Notes under the pieces: model-generated | What the model saw: only the letters and a program-made list of their open reading frames with translations | Told to the model about the DNA's origin: nothing | Database searches by the model: none | Shown here: one piece after another, positions 24,572 to 33,225 of the stretch | How the letters are laid out: every line of letters starts with the position of its first letter | Numbering within the stretch: position 1 is the stretch's first letter | Program-made: the position numbers and the translations under genes | Assembly (NCBI GenBank): GCA_011525915.1 | Contig: WYBM01000019.1 | Span: 1 to 49,531, forward strand | Origin: Ardenticatenaceae bacterium | GTDB taxonomy: Bacteria > Chloroflexota > Anaerolineae > Promineifilales > Promineifilaceae | DNA length: 49,531 nucleotides | Direction: 5' to 3'

Positions 24572-25738
24572 TCAGGAAGCGGATGGGGCATGTTCGAGGA
24601 AAAGATTTAATTCAGCCTCTTTGAGTGGTTTGGTAGAGTTGGTTGCATAGAACCCTGTTTCCCATAGGCTCACAACCACACCATATTCTTGCTGAATGAT
24701 TTGTTCTGACCCATTTTTGAACAGGTGGGCTGTCCAGGCCGCCTCGCATCCTGGTGGGCAGGTGGCTACGATATGAATGAGATCTTGCTGGATGTGTGTG
24801 TGGTTTAAGACACAACCGTTGGCACTGGCTAACCGCAGCAATGCCTGGCGTAGGGGAGCCACCAGCGCGTCAGCGATGGGTTCTCGTGGGCGCCAGACAA
24901 TGGCATAGGAGACACGGCCGTGTAGGTTCTCCTCTTTGGTAGCCTGGCGCAAAGCATGGGTGGTGGGGCTGGTGCGCCCGGTGATAATTTCTTCCAGATG
25001 GCGGGTTAAAGGCCGCTCTTTTTTGCGCAGCTCACTGACGGGTGTTTCTGGCAGCGCAATGAAGATAAGCCGGTAATGGCGGTCGATCTGATGCGTATAA
25101 AGCAGTAAATCACCTGCCCGTGCTGGCAGGTGCAAAAATTGCAGCCGGTCCGTGGCCGGGTCTTTGGCCTCCCCTTTGTTTACGTGCAGGGCAATGGTAG
25201 CTGCTTCTCGTTCGTTTAGTTCTCCCCAATAAGCCAGTAATTTGCTGTCTCGTGCGACCACGGCCGTTTTCACAAAGTGCCCAAATTCTGCCTGATGCAA
25301 AGCACTGATAAGCGCCACTGTGTCTAAGGCATTGCTCAATTGGGCACGGGTAAAGGCTTCCCGCTCACGTATAAAAAATGGCTGCGCCAGCGCCTCGTTC
25401 AAAATGACAGGCAGCTCAACTTCCAGCAGAGGTTTAATAAGCAGCCCCTGGATGCGACCGGAATAGGTTGTAGGGATTTCTACATCCGTGGTAGGTGTCA
25501 CCAGAATCAAGCGCAAGTCAGGCTGGATGGCCCGCAATGACCGAATGATTTTGGCGCCATCGTTGACGGGCACAAATGCCAGGTCTCGGCGGGCCTGTAC
25601 CAGGTGTAAACAGGCTTCTTTGACGGAAGGGACAACCGAGATGGAAAATGAGCCAATGCGGTTCAGCGCACGGACCAATCGCCCGGCAAATGTTTTGTCC
25701 GGTTCAAGGATCAGAATATCTTGCGCAATCTTGGCCAT
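24572..25738 (-). CDS. Pseudo-receiver protein with decayed IS200/TnpA-like C-terminal domain
   Basis: 388 residues in three parts. Residues 1-115 look like a response-regulator receiver (ILILEPDKTF start, conserved LLIKP lysine at 102), but the phosphorylation site reads DLAFVPV, with proline in place of aspartate. Residues about 130-240 form a middle alpha/beta domain that may be roadblock/LC7-like. Residues about 275-388 follow the TnpA (Y1 transposase) pattern: YAIVWRPRE, then a helix, then DLIHIVATCPP where transposases have DHVHLLV..PP, then LWETGFYA and a last helix. The first His of the HUH pair is Leu320 and the catalytic Tyr is absent in LNLFLEHA, so it cannot transpose. No terminal repeats flank it. 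It is inferred to be a domesticated nucleic-acid-binding regulator. Confidence 0.7.
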   Translation of the reverse strand: MAKIAQDILILEPDKTFAGRLVRALNRIGSFSISVVPSVKEACLHLVQARRDLAFVPVNDGAKIIRSLRAIQPDLRLILVTPTTDVEIPTTYSGRIQGLLIKPLLEVELPVILNEALAQPFFIREREAFTRAQLSNALDTVALISALHQAEFGHFVKTAVVARDSKLLAYWGELNEREAATIALHVNKGEAKDPATDRLQFLHLPARAGDLLLYTHQIDRHYRLIFIALPETPVSELRKKERPLTRHLEEIITGRTSPTTHALRQATKEENLHGRVSYAIVWRPREPIADALVAPLRQALLRLASANGCVLNHTHIQQDLIHIVATCPPGCEAAWTAHLFKNGSEQIIQQEYGVVVSLWETGFYATNSTKPLKEAELNLFLEHAPSAS

Positions 25739-25813
25739 GCGCTCATTCTAAGGATTCTGCCAGAGATAATCAATGTAAGGGTCGTGAAACTTTTGATGTG
25801 TCTTGGGGCCTGG

Positions 25814-27706
25814 TTAGCGGCGGCGCCAGATGCGGTACACGGCCGCGCCCCCGGCCAGCACCAAAACGCTTGTTATCGTTAGCCCCCATGCGTTTAATGA
25901 AACCGGGGACGATGATGGCAAAAGAGCGGCAGATGGTGGGGTGATCACGGCCGTTGCTGGTGCTGCCGGTGTTGATTCCTGGTTCAGTACGACCAGGGGC
26001 AGATCATGGTCGGTGGCCCGGTAGATGGCATGTGGATCCGCCGCCAACACCTGGGGGTAATCAGCATTGACGTGTTGAATTGTGACCATGTCTACCTGGC
26101 TGACCAGGGCCGGTGAAGCCAAAATGCCATCTAATAATTGTGCCGCGCCGCCAAAAATGAAGCTGTAGCGCTGTGTCAGAGGGACGGCGGCCAGCAGATT
26201 GGTCAGTTGGCCGCTATCTGTCATGGCCAACAGCGTTGGCGACCGTTCGTAATCATTAAAATCGCCTAGCACCAGGATGGCCGCATGGGGATCAACGGCC
26301 AGCAAATCATGGGTCAGTGTATGGAGGTGTTGGGCCTGCGCCAGCCTGGCCGGGGCCGTTTCGGTTTCACCGCCGCGTTTGCTTTTGAAGTGGTTGACAA
26401 AGACGGTGTAGCCACGGCCGTCAACTTCCAGGGTGACTTGCAGCGGTGGGCGCGAAAAAAGCGGCTGCTGCCCGACTGGGCAGGGTATGGTTGGGTCAAT
26501 GATACCGGTATCAACGGCCGTACACGTCTGCTGCAGAACGGCATGCTGCACCGCCACGCGCCGCGGATCACTTAACAAGGCAACGTCAATGCCGCGAACA
26601 TCGGCACTTTCCAGGTGGGCAATGGCATAGGTGAACCCACATAAGGGTGTCAACAGGTCTGCCAATGTTTGTAAAATGGCTTCATTTTCTACTTCTTGGA
26701 CTCCGATAAGGGTGGGGCAGCCAAGAATCTCACTTATCTGGCGGGCTATTTTGGCCTGTTTGTTGGCCAGTTCAACTGCAGATGGCTTGGGTTCGGCCTC
26801 ATCACCAGTATCATCGCGTTCGTCGAAATGGTTTTCCAGATTGTAGGTGGCGACACTGAATTGGCCCGCAGACAACACGGGTGGGGTAGGTACGGGTGGT
26901 GTGTTCACGGCCGTGATGACCAAAGCTTCTGGCTTTTGCTGCACCAGCTTAAATTGGTCAAAGTGGTAAATGAGCGGGCCGGTTAACCCAGTTATCTGGT
27001 CGCCTGTTTTGACATGGGGAAAGCCGCTGCACGTTACGTCGCTGGTGTGCAAGATGGGCACGATCTGGCCGATGGGGTCGGTGGTGGTCTGACGTATGAT
27101 GCGTGTGTCTGGCGCTTCTGGTCCCACGACGGCCAGGCCACAGCCGTTAAAGGTCGGCCCGGTCACACGTGCTGATCCAGCAATGGTTACCAGCATCCCT
27201 TCCAGCGCTTCAAAGTAGGCAGACTGCGCCTGGTTGTCTGGTGGGGGTGTTATGGGGACAGGGGCAGGCAGCGGCACGGCCGTGCGTTCAACGGCCATCT
27301 TTAACCCATCATCGTCAATCTCAGTCAGGCCAAAAAACTCGGTGACCTGCCCGGTAATATAGACCTGATCGCCGTGGCGGGCCGACGGCCGTTGTCGCCC
27401 CAAAAACACAGCAATGCCATCTGAGGTGTCGGGGTCTGCATCTTCAAAACCAGGAATGTCCTGCACAAACAGCGTGTAATAGGTGAGGCCGGCTGTATTG
27501 CGGTCTTCATAAAAGCCGGTCACCACCCCCCGAAAGCTGACTATTTCATTGATATATGGGGAAATGTCTGCGCTGCCTTGAATAGCGCCAATGGTTAACA
27601 GGTTTCCTTGCCTGGCCAGGCCCTTTCCGGCATAGGTCAGCATCAGGCTAACCATTAAAACCGTTATGATGCCATAATGCAGATTGGTAAACTTAAACAC
27701 GGGCAT
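25814..27706 (-). CDS. Secreted endonuclease/exonuclease/phosphatase-family nuclease, membrane-tailed
   Basis: 630 residues from ATG 27706, which begins the signal peptide MPVFKFTNLHYGIITVLMVS and overlaps the end of glpX by 14 bases; an upstream in-frame ATG only reads through glpX and has no signal. An OB-like domain (about 35-230) is followed by the EEP catalytic domain: ATYNLENHFDE, GVQEVENE, VNHFKSKRGG, VLGDFNDYERSP and ATDHDLPLV supply the metal and catalytic residues. This is the ExeM/NucH type of extracellular DNase. The C terminus has one transmembrane helix and ends YRIWRRR, so the enzyme should be tethered to the cell surface. A role in scavenging DNA phosphate or biofilm DNA is likely. 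Confidence 0.9.
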   Translation of the reverse strand: MPVFKFTNLHYGIITVLMVSLMLTYAGKGLARQGNLLTIGAIQGSADISPYINEIVSFRGVVTGFYEDRNTAGLTYYTLFVQDIPGFEDADPDTSDGIAVFLGRQRPSARHGDQVYITGQVTEFFGLTEIDDDGLKMAVERTAVPLPAPVPITPPPDNQAQSAYFEALEGMLVTIAGSARVTGPTFNGCGLAVVGPEAPDTRIIRQTTTDPIGQIVPILHTSDVTCSGFPHVKTGDQITGLTGPLIYHFDQFKLVQQKPEALVITAVNTPPVPTPPVLSAGQFSVATYNLENHFDERDDTGDEAEPKPSAVELANKQAKIARQISEILGCPTLIGVQEVENEAILQTLADLLTPLCGFTYAIAHLESADVRGIDVALLSDPRRVAVQHAVLQQTCTAVDTGIIDPTIPCPVGQQPLFSRPPLQVTLEVDGRGYTVFVNHFKSKRGGETETAPARLAQAQHLHTLTHDLLAVDPHAAILVLGDFNDYERSPTLLAMTDSGQLTNLLAAVPLTQRYSFIFGGAAQLLDGILASPALVSQVDMVTIQHVNADYPQVLAADPHAIYRATDHDLPLVVLNQESTPAAPATAVITPPSAALLPSSSPVSLNAWGLTITSVLVLAGGAAVYRIWRRR

Positions 27707-28667
27707 AATGTTCGGCGCGGATAAAGCGGCGGGTCCCTGTTTCTGCACGAATAAGCAGCGAGTGGGTGGTGGCATAATTGCTGTGGTAGTGCATGGCTCG
27801 CAGCAGGCGCGTGTTTGTAATGGCTGTGGCTGCAAAAAATACACGGTTGCTTTTGATCATGTCATTACAGGTTAGAATGCGTGATATATCCAACCCCCGT
27901 TCCAGAACTGCCTGCCGTTCTGCTTCACTTTGAGGTGTCAGTTGGGCCAACATCGCCCCTCCGGTGGCCCTGACGGCGCAAGCGGCCAACACCCCCTGCG
28001 CGGCACCGCCGATGCCCATGAGTAAATCAACCCCGATATTACCAGTGGCTGCCAGTAAGGCTCCTTCGGCATCTGCTTCAGTACGCAGCATTACCCGGGC
28101 GCCGGCAGCACGAACTTCATTGATCAAATCCTGATTGCGCGGTCGGTCCAGAATGATGACGGTGAGGTCATGGACAGCTTTATGTTTGACGCGGGCAACT
28201 AAGGCCAGCGTCCAGGCGGCCGGCGCATTCAGGCACTCTGGCACCAGGGCTTTGGCCGCCTTACGGTCAACGACCAGCTTGTTCATATAGATGGCTGGTT
28301 CGCAGGCCCAGATGGCATCACGTGGCGCTACAGCCACTATGGAGATGGCGCCAGGTTGGCCGTGCAGCAGCAGTTTTGTACCGTCGATGGGGTCTACGAT
28401 AACATCCACCTCTGGGCCGTGACCTGTGCCTACGGGCTCTCCGTAGCCTAGAGAAATATCTTCCTCTGAGAGGCGGTTCTCTTCACCGATGATGATACGG
28501 CCGTCCATGTCCAGGGTATCTAACGCGGAGCGCATGGCGCGGGTGGCGGCCCGGTGAGCGGCGGCATAATCGCCAGAGCCAATCCAGCGTCCGGCAGCCA
28601 GTGCGGCCGTTTCTGTTACTCGTACAAGGTCTAACCCAATGTTACGTGGCGCACGTTCTTCTATCAT
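27693..28667 (-). CDS. glpX: Fructose-1,6-bisphosphatase class II
   Basis: 324 residues, the normal GlpX length. Motifs include RNIGLDLVRVTEAAALAA-like N terminus, GEENRLS, VDVIVDPIDGTK (the metal-binding D-P-I-D-G-T of the inositol-phosphatase fold) and GIGGAAQGVLAACA. The enzyme removes the 1-phosphate of fructose 1,6-bisphosphate in gluconeogenesis; some class II enzymes also act on sedoheptulose bisphosphate. The 3' end overlaps the start of the secreted nuclease gene. The SulP gene lies 18 bases upstream. It pairs functionally with gap and yvcK 4-6 kb away and with the transaldolase at 43 kb. Confidence 0.96.
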   Translation of the reverse strand: MIEERAPRNIGLDLVRVTETAALAAGRWIGSGDYAAAHRAATRAMRSALDTLDMDGRIIIGEENRLSEEDISLGYGEPVGTGHGPEVDVIVDPIDGTKLLLHGQPGAISIVAVAPRDAIWACEPAIYMNKLVVDRKAAKALVPECLNAPAAWTLALVARVKHKAVHDLTVIILDRPRNQDLINEVRAAGARVMLRTEADAEGALLAATGNIGVDLLMGIGGAAQGVLAACAVRATGGAMLAQLTPQSEAERQAVLERGLDISRILTCNDMIKSNRVFFAATAITNTRLLRAMHYHSNYATTHSLLIRAETGTRRFIRAEHYARV

Positions 28668-28685
28668 GTGTCATGTACCTGTCAT

Positions 28686-30920
28686 TCAATCAACCGCTTC
28701 CAATAATTTTTCGGCCTCCCATGCCAGCATGCCCCCTTCCAAAATCACCACATTGGTACAACCCACACTTTGCAAAGCGGCGGCGGCACGGCGGCTGCGG
28801 CGGCCACTGCGACACACCAGGACGATCTGCTGATTCGCCGGAAATTTTACGTTTTCCGAAAGTACGGTGGCTAGAGGAATAGAGTGGGCTTCAGGTATAT
28901 GCCCTTGCCGGAACTCGCGTGGTTCGCGCACGTCTACAACCAGGGGGGGCGTTAGACCCTGGCCGATCACTGCGTGCTGGTTAATCAGCGCTGAGGTGTG
29001 AAGCTGCTGCCATAGGAGGCGCGGCCGTACTGTGAGCAGGTGGTCAACGGCGACTTCGTGCTCGTGCGGAATGCCCTCCACATCAATGCGTTTGGGCAGG
29101 TTGGCGCATTCTTTGAACACCCGCACAGGGCACTCGTAAATACAAATGGCCGGGTCCAGGATGTGGTGGAAAATGTCGGTAATGGCCGTGTCTTTGTCCA
29201 GGATGTGATCTTCTCCCAAAAGATGTTCCACAAAATTGGTGGTGGCGAATATCTGCTTAACGCGGTACTGTGGGCGAACCAGAAAGACATCACCGCCCCG
29301 ATCACGGTATTTTTTAACAATGTTTTCCAGCATATGAATACCGGTAAAATCACAATCATTGACATTGTGCATACGGATGAGCAAATATCGCTGTTCCGGG
29401 TAGTTGTCGGCGTGGTCTAAAATGTATTCTTCAACGTGATGTACCGCACCAAAGTACAAATCACCTAAAATTTCAATGATGCCTAACTGGGGGCAGCCGG
29501 CTTTTTCCGGTTGGTAGAGGAAATGTTTGTAGTTGGCGTCTGGCTTCACTTCATGTACACGAGGGGTACTGGTATGGAGGATGTACATGACAAAGGAGAG
29601 GATAATGCCCAACAAAACGGCAAATTGAATATCTAAAAAGAGTGTGCCTATCAGGGTGACAATAAGAATGGCGGCTTCGCCGAGGTTGCTCTGGCGAATG
29701 CGCTGAATTTCGGCGAAGTCTATCATGCCGTAAGCAGTAAGGATAAGTGTGCCCGAAAGCGCGGCTACCGGCAGGAAGGCGGCCAGGGGGCCAAGGGTAA
29801 ACATGGCAATAAGCACAAATAGGGCTGAGAAGATGGCCGCCATTGGCGAACGTGCGCCATTATCTACATTCACGGCCGTGCGGGCAAATGAGCCAGCCCC
29901 GGCAAACCCCGAAAAGAAGCCCATAGTAATATTCGCCAGCCCCTGCCCTACAAACTCCTGGTTGCTGTCCAGCCGCTGGCCGGTTTGGGTAGCCACCGAG
30001 CGGGAGATAGCGGTGGTTTGTACCAGGCCGATGGCGGCCACCGCTAAAGCCCCGGCTGACAGCCGGCCAATCAGATCAAGGTTCAGCAATGGCAGGTCTG
30101 CCAGGGGAGGCAAGCTGGCAGGCAGCTGCCCAATAACCGCCACCCCTTTGTCTTGTAAACCAAAAGCGGCCACGATGGCAGAAACCAGGATCATGGTGAT
30201 AAGGGCGTTGGGTAGGCGGCGGTTGATACGGCGTATGACGATCATAGACACCATGGTGCCGATACCAATCATGGCCGTGGCTGCGTGAACGTCAGACAGG
30301 TGCAGGATGACTTGGTGGATTGTGGCCATGATGTTATTGGCCTGAATAGAGATGCCCAAGAGTGGTGAGGTTTGTTTAATCGCAATCAGGATGCCGGCAC
30401 CGGTGGCAAAACCAACGATCACCGAATGAGACACAAAATTAACCAGAATACCCAGGCGAGCTAACCCCATCACCAGCTGTAGTACACCCACCATGACGGC
30501 CATTAACCCGGCAGCGAGGATAAATTGGCCTGAGCCTGGCTCAGTAATCGTAGCCAACGACGCAAAAATTAACAGGGAGATGGCATTGGCCGGGCCAGTG
30601 TGTAACTGGTTGGATGAGCCCCACAGTGCGCCGATGAGGCCGCCAATGATGGCGGCGTACAGGCCCATCTCTGGCGGCAAGTCGGCAATGAGGGCAAAGG
30701 CAATGGCTTGTGGCAGCAGAATAACCCCAACTGTCAACCCGGCGATAAGATCAGGCCGCAGGTTTTCACGGTCATAGGTGCGAAAGAGCGTGAACGGCCG
30801 TTGTAGATAGGTAATAGCCGGCGCGATAGACCGTCGTAATCTAACTTTAGCGCTATTGTTGGGAACTTTGGCCCCTTTTTTGTGTGGGTCCCGAATGTGA
30901 TTTTGCCTGATGCTTGTCAT
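28686..30920 (-). CDS. SulP-family anion transporter with STAS and C-terminal rhodanese domain
   Basis: 744 residues from ATG 30920; a TTG at 30935 is possible and neither has a clear ribosome site. The membrane domain has the SulP pattern DLIAGLTVGVILLPQAIAFA and about ten or more hydrophobic helices to residue 450. A STAS domain follows (IRMHNVNDCDFTGIHMLENI). An insert with CIYECPVRVFKECANLP comes next. Finally a rhodanese domain (about 660-745) carries VDVREPREFRQGHIP and the active-site cysteine in VCRSGRRS. SulP proteins import sulfate, bicarbonate or dicarboxylates; the rhodanese suggests a sulfur link. A palindrome lies directly upstream. Confidence 0.93.
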   Translation of the reverse strand: MTSIRQNHIRDPHKKGAKVPNNSAKVRLRRSIAPAITYLQRPFTLFRTYDRENLRPDLIAGLTVGVILLPQAIAFALIADLPPEMGLYAAIIGGLIGALWGSSNQLHTGPANAISLLIFASLATITEPGSGQFILAAGLMAVMVGVLQLVMGLARLGILVNFVSHSVIVGFATGAGILIAIKQTSPLLGISIQANNIMATIHQVILHLSDVHAATAMIGIGTMVSMIVIRRINRRLPNALITMILVSAIVAAFGLQDKGVAVIGQLPASLPPLADLPLLNLDLIGRLSAGALAVAAIGLVQTTAISRSVATQTGQRLDSNQEFVGQGLANITMGFFSGFAGAGSFARTAVNVDNGARSPMAAIFSALFVLIAMFTLGPLAAFLPVAALSGTLILTAYGMIDFAEIQRIRQSNLGEAAILIVTLIGTLFLDIQFAVLLGIILSFVMYILHTSTPRVHEVKPDANYKHFLYQPEKAGCPQLGIIEILGDLYFGAVHHVEEYILDHADNYPEQRYLLIRMHNVNDCDFTGIHMLENIVKKYRDRGGDVFLVRPQYRVKQIFATTNFVEHLLGEDHILDKDTAITDIFHHILDPAICIYECPVRVFKECANLPKRIDVEGIPHEHEVAVDHLLTVRPRLLWQQLHTSALINQHAVIGQGLTPPLVVDVREPREFRQGHIPEAHSIPLATVLSENVKFPANQQIVLVCRSGRRSRRAAAALQSVGCTNVVILEGGMLAWEAEKLLEAVD

Positions 30921-30936
30921 GAGATTACTGTACAAA

Positions 30937-30953
30937 AACCTGTTTAACAGGTT
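30937..30953. promoter_or_regulatory. 17-base palindrome upstream of the SulP gene
   Basis: AACCTGTT-T-AACAGGTT is a perfect 8+1+8 inverted repeat. It is 2 bases upstream of the possible TTG start and 17 bases upstream of the ATG of the transporter gene, so it would overlap the promoter or 5' untranslated region. A dimeric repressor operator is the simplest reading; the regulator is unknown. Confidence 0.5.
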
Positions 30954-31115
30954 ATGCTTTCAGATTAAATGAACAACACGGCCGTCAGGCAATATGATGG
31001 CCGCATTTATGGCCCAAACTATCTATAGTGAAGGGCACAAGGTACATAAGAGTTTACGACGGGGGGTAGAGGGCGTCAAGCAAACAGGGCCGCAAAAAGG
31101 GTGCTTCCTGATACG

Positions 31116-31748
31116 TTAAGAAGGGAAGTTAAGAAGGTGGTAGGGGTAAACGTTGATGACGGTTGTGTCCAGGTATTGGGTTACCCTGGGGGTATCCTGA
31201 CGATAGATATGAATGTGGCCGTGTAATAAATATTTGGGTTGGAACCATTGCATAAAGTTCAGGAAGATTCTGAAACCGGTATGGGGGATATCTGGCTTAT
31301 CATGGATGCCAAAGGGGGGCGAGTGGGCCACAAGGATGTCCAGATAACGGCCGTGCCTTACCTTATTTCGCAGCAGCTTGGGCAACAGCCCAGCTACCTG
31401 CCGTTTCATTTCCGTTTCTGTATACATAAAGGGGGCATTGGGGCGGTAACGCATAGATCCCTCCAGCCCGGCAATCAACAGCCCCTCACGTTCCACACAA
31501 CGGCCGTGAATGTCTGAGCCTCCCATGACCTTTTCTAGCACACGGCCGTCAACGGTATATTGCGGCCCTTTGTCATGGTTGCCACGCACATAGACTAATC
31601 GTTTGTCCAAGGCCGAGATCAGGAATTCCAGATAATAAAAAGGCAGGTCACCACAGCCTATAATCAGGTCAATGTCCGGATGCTTCTGGCGTACATCTAC
31701 ACAATATAACTGGTCCATCACCCGGTCGCTGACCGCCAGGATCTTCAT
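31116..31748 (-). CDS. Metallophosphoesterase (calcineurin-like)
   Basis: 210 residues from ATG 31748, which overlaps the MazG-like stop in an ATGA arrangement. Family blocks are present: VSDRVMD at the N terminus, IGCGDLPFY, VRGNHDKGP, LVAHSPPFG and LHGHIHIYR, giving most metal ligands. In the first block the usual D-x-H is D-x-V, so one ligand position is altered, as in some members of this superfamily. It is cytosolic; relatives cleave phosphomonoesters or cyclic nucleotides. Its coupling to a nucleotide pyrophosphohydrolase suggests nucleotide turnover. Confidence 0.9.
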   Translation of the reverse strand: MKILAVSDRVMDQLYCVDVRQKHPDIDLIIGCGDLPFYYLEFLISALDKRLVYVRGNHDKGPQYTVDGRVLEKVMGGSDIHGRCVEREGLLIAGLEGSMRYRPNAPFMYTETEMKRQVAGLLPKLLRNKVRHGRYLDILVAHSPPFGIHDKPDIPHTGFRIFLNFMQWFQPKYLLHGHIHIYRQDTPRVTQYLDTTVINVYPYHLLNFPS

Positions 31749-32050
31749 GGCAAAGGCCATTCCCGTTTGTGGTTGATGGCCAGTTTGTCCAGAATTGCCT
31801 GTTCCAGATCAATGCCGGTGACGCTGGCCAATTGCAGCAGATAGAGCGCCACGTCAGCCAATTCCCCGGCCAGGTCAGCCTGGTCTTTTACATCCTCACG
31901 CCATTGAAAATGTTCCAGCACCTCGGCTGCTTCAACGGCCAGCGAAGTGGCTAAATTGCGTGGGGTTTGTGGTTTGGGAGAATTGGGATCATACCAGCCT
32001 TTGGCAGTGACGAGGGCATGCATTTGTGTTTCGAGGTCACGTAGTTCCAT
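31745..32050 (-). CDS. MazG-like nucleotide pyrophosphohydrolase
   Basis: 101 residues, the size of the compact MazG/dCTPase (RS21-C6) type. The acidic helices are visible in SLAVEAAEVLEHFQWRED and GELADVALYLLQLASVTGI, the E-x-x-E plus E-x-x-D metal site. The TPRNLA element preceding them matches the dCTP pyrophosphatase pattern. These enzymes hydrolyse non-canonical or methylated dNTPs to dNMPs and pyrophosphate. It is coupled to the metallophosphoesterase downstream and lies 69 bases downstream of gap. A second MazG-like domain is fused to a kinase at 9.6 kb. Confidence 0.92.
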   Translation of the reverse strand: MELRDLETQMHALVTAKGWYDPNSPKPQTPRNLATSLAVEAAEVLEHFQWREDVKDQADLAGELADVALYLLQLASVTGIDLEQAILDKLAINHKREWPLP

Positions 32051-32078
32051 AAAAAGAAAGTGTGTATGATATAGAGGA

Positions 32079-32108
32079 GATTGGAGATTTAAGATGTAAT
32101 CTCCAATC
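32079..32108 (+). terminator. 11-bp inverted repeat after gap, terminator-like
   Basis: GATTGGAGATT (32079-32089) and AATCTCCAATC (32098-32108) form a perfect 11-bp stem with an 8-base loop. A T run (CCTTTTTAC) follows on the plus strand, whereas the gap transcript runs on the minus strand with no U tract after the stem. It may therefore stop antisense transcription or act as an RNA 3'-end stabiliser for gap mRNA. Confidence 0.5.
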
Positions 32109-32118
32109 CCTTTTTACT

Positions 32119-33135
32119 TTAGAGTCTTTCCGCTACATAGGCCGTCAGGTCAGCCAGACGAGAGGCATACCCCCACTCATTGTCATACCAGGTGATCACT
32201 TTGGCCATGTTACCACCCATGACTTCAGTAGACAGAGCATCCACAGTGCAAGAGGCGGGGCTGCCCACAATGTCAGTGGAAACCAGCGGTTCTTCACTGT
32301 AGACCATCACCTTGCTCAGCCAGCCACCGCTTTCGGCGGCTGCCTTTAAGGCAGCGTTGACCTCGGCGGCGCTTGCTTCTTTTTCCAGTTCGGCTGTCAG
32401 GTCTACCACCGACCCGGTGACCACAGGAACGCGCAGGGCCATGCCGCTTAGTTTGCCCTGTAGTTCAGGCAGCACCAACCCTACCGCTTTGGCCGCGCCG
32501 GTGGTGGTGGGGATGATGTTTACGCCAGCGGCCCGTGCCCGGCGCAAATCTTTGTGGGCCAGATCCAGGATGCGCTGGTCATTGGTATACGCATGAACGG
32601 TGGTCATAAGTCCCCGGCGAAGGCCAAAGGCATCATGCAATACTTTGGCTACAGGGGCCAGGCAGTTGGTGGTACAACTGGCGTTAGAGATGATGTGATG
32701 GTGGGCTGGATCGTACGTTTCTTCATTGACGCCCAGCACAAAGGTGGCGTCTACGCTTTTACCGGGGGCCGAAATGAGCACTTTGCGGGCGCCGCCTGCC
32801 AGATGTTTGCCAGCAGTCTCTTTATCACGGAAGATGCCGGTGCATTCCAGCACAATATCTACCCCTAACGCTTTCCAGGGCAGGTTGGCGGGGTCGCGTT
32901 CGGCATAGCTTTTTAACGTTTCGCCGTTGACGACAATTTCGCCATCTTTCACTTCGACACTACCCGGAAAACGGCCGTAGGTCGAATCATACTTAAGCAA
33001 ATGGGCGTTTATTTCCACCGGCATCAGGTCGTTAATGGCTTCAACGTCCAAAACGCCGGCATAATTCTCCAAAATGGCTTTATAAACCTGTCGGCCAATG
33101 CGGCCAAACCCGTTGATACCTATTTTAGTTGTCAT
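32119..33135 (-). CDS. gap: Glyceraldehyde-3-phosphate dehydrogenase, type I
   Basis: 338 residues. The NAD-binding start is [16 protein letters not shown], the catalytic cysteine is in [17 protein letters not shown], and the C-terminal [11 protein letters not shown] block is complete. The enzyme interconverts glyceraldehyde 3-phosphate and 1,3-bisphosphoglycerate. The ATG at 33135 has an AAGGAGA site. The upstream gap contains an inverted repeat that may be regulatory. The yvcK gene, 90 bases upstream on the same strand, encodes a protein needed for growth on gluconeogenic substrates. Confidence 0.98.
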   Translation of the reverse strand: MTTKIGINGFGRIGRQVYKAILENYAGVLDVEAINDLMPVEINAHLLKYDSTYGRFPGSVEVKDGEIVVNGETLKSYAERDPANLPWKALGVDIVLECTGIFRDKETAGKHLAGGARKVLISAPGKSVDATFVLGVNEETYDPAHHHIISNASCTTNCLAPVAKVLHDAFGLRRGLMTTVHAYTNDQRILDLAHKDLRRARAAGVNIIPTTTGAAKAVGLVLPELQGKLSGMALRVPVVTGSVVDLTAELEKEASAAEVNAALKAAAESGGWLSKVMVYSEEPLVSTDIVGSPASCTVDALSTEVMGGNMAKVITWYDNEWGYASRLADLTAYVAERL

Positions 33136-33165
33136 CGGAATCTCCTTATGAAATAGTTAATTGGC

Positions 33166-33197
33166 CATTGCCAATGGTGTATTGTCAATTGGCAATG
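33166..33197. promoter_or_regulatory. Inverted repeat in the gap promoter region
   Basis: CATTGCCAAT (33166-33175) and ATTGGCAATG (33188-33197) are perfect 10-base inverted copies, 12 bases apart. On the minus strand a TTGACG (17 bases) GACAAT pair that could be a sigma-70 promoter overlaps the outer arm. An operator controlling gap is likely. The half-site resembles no specific regulator I can name. Confidence 0.45.
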
Positions 33198-33225
33198 ATT
33201 GTTCGTCAACGTCATCTGTCATGAT

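Noticed and set aside
24572..25738. Active IS200/IS605 insertion sequence
   Set aside because: The HUH histidine and catalytic tyrosine are missing, the fold is fused to a receiver-like domain, and no subterminal hairpin ends of an element are seen.
25814..25950. LPxTG-type sortase signal in the nuclease tail (LPSSSP then a helix and RRR)
   Set aside because: The threonine-glycine of the motif is absent and no sortase gene is nearby; a plain membrane tail explains it.
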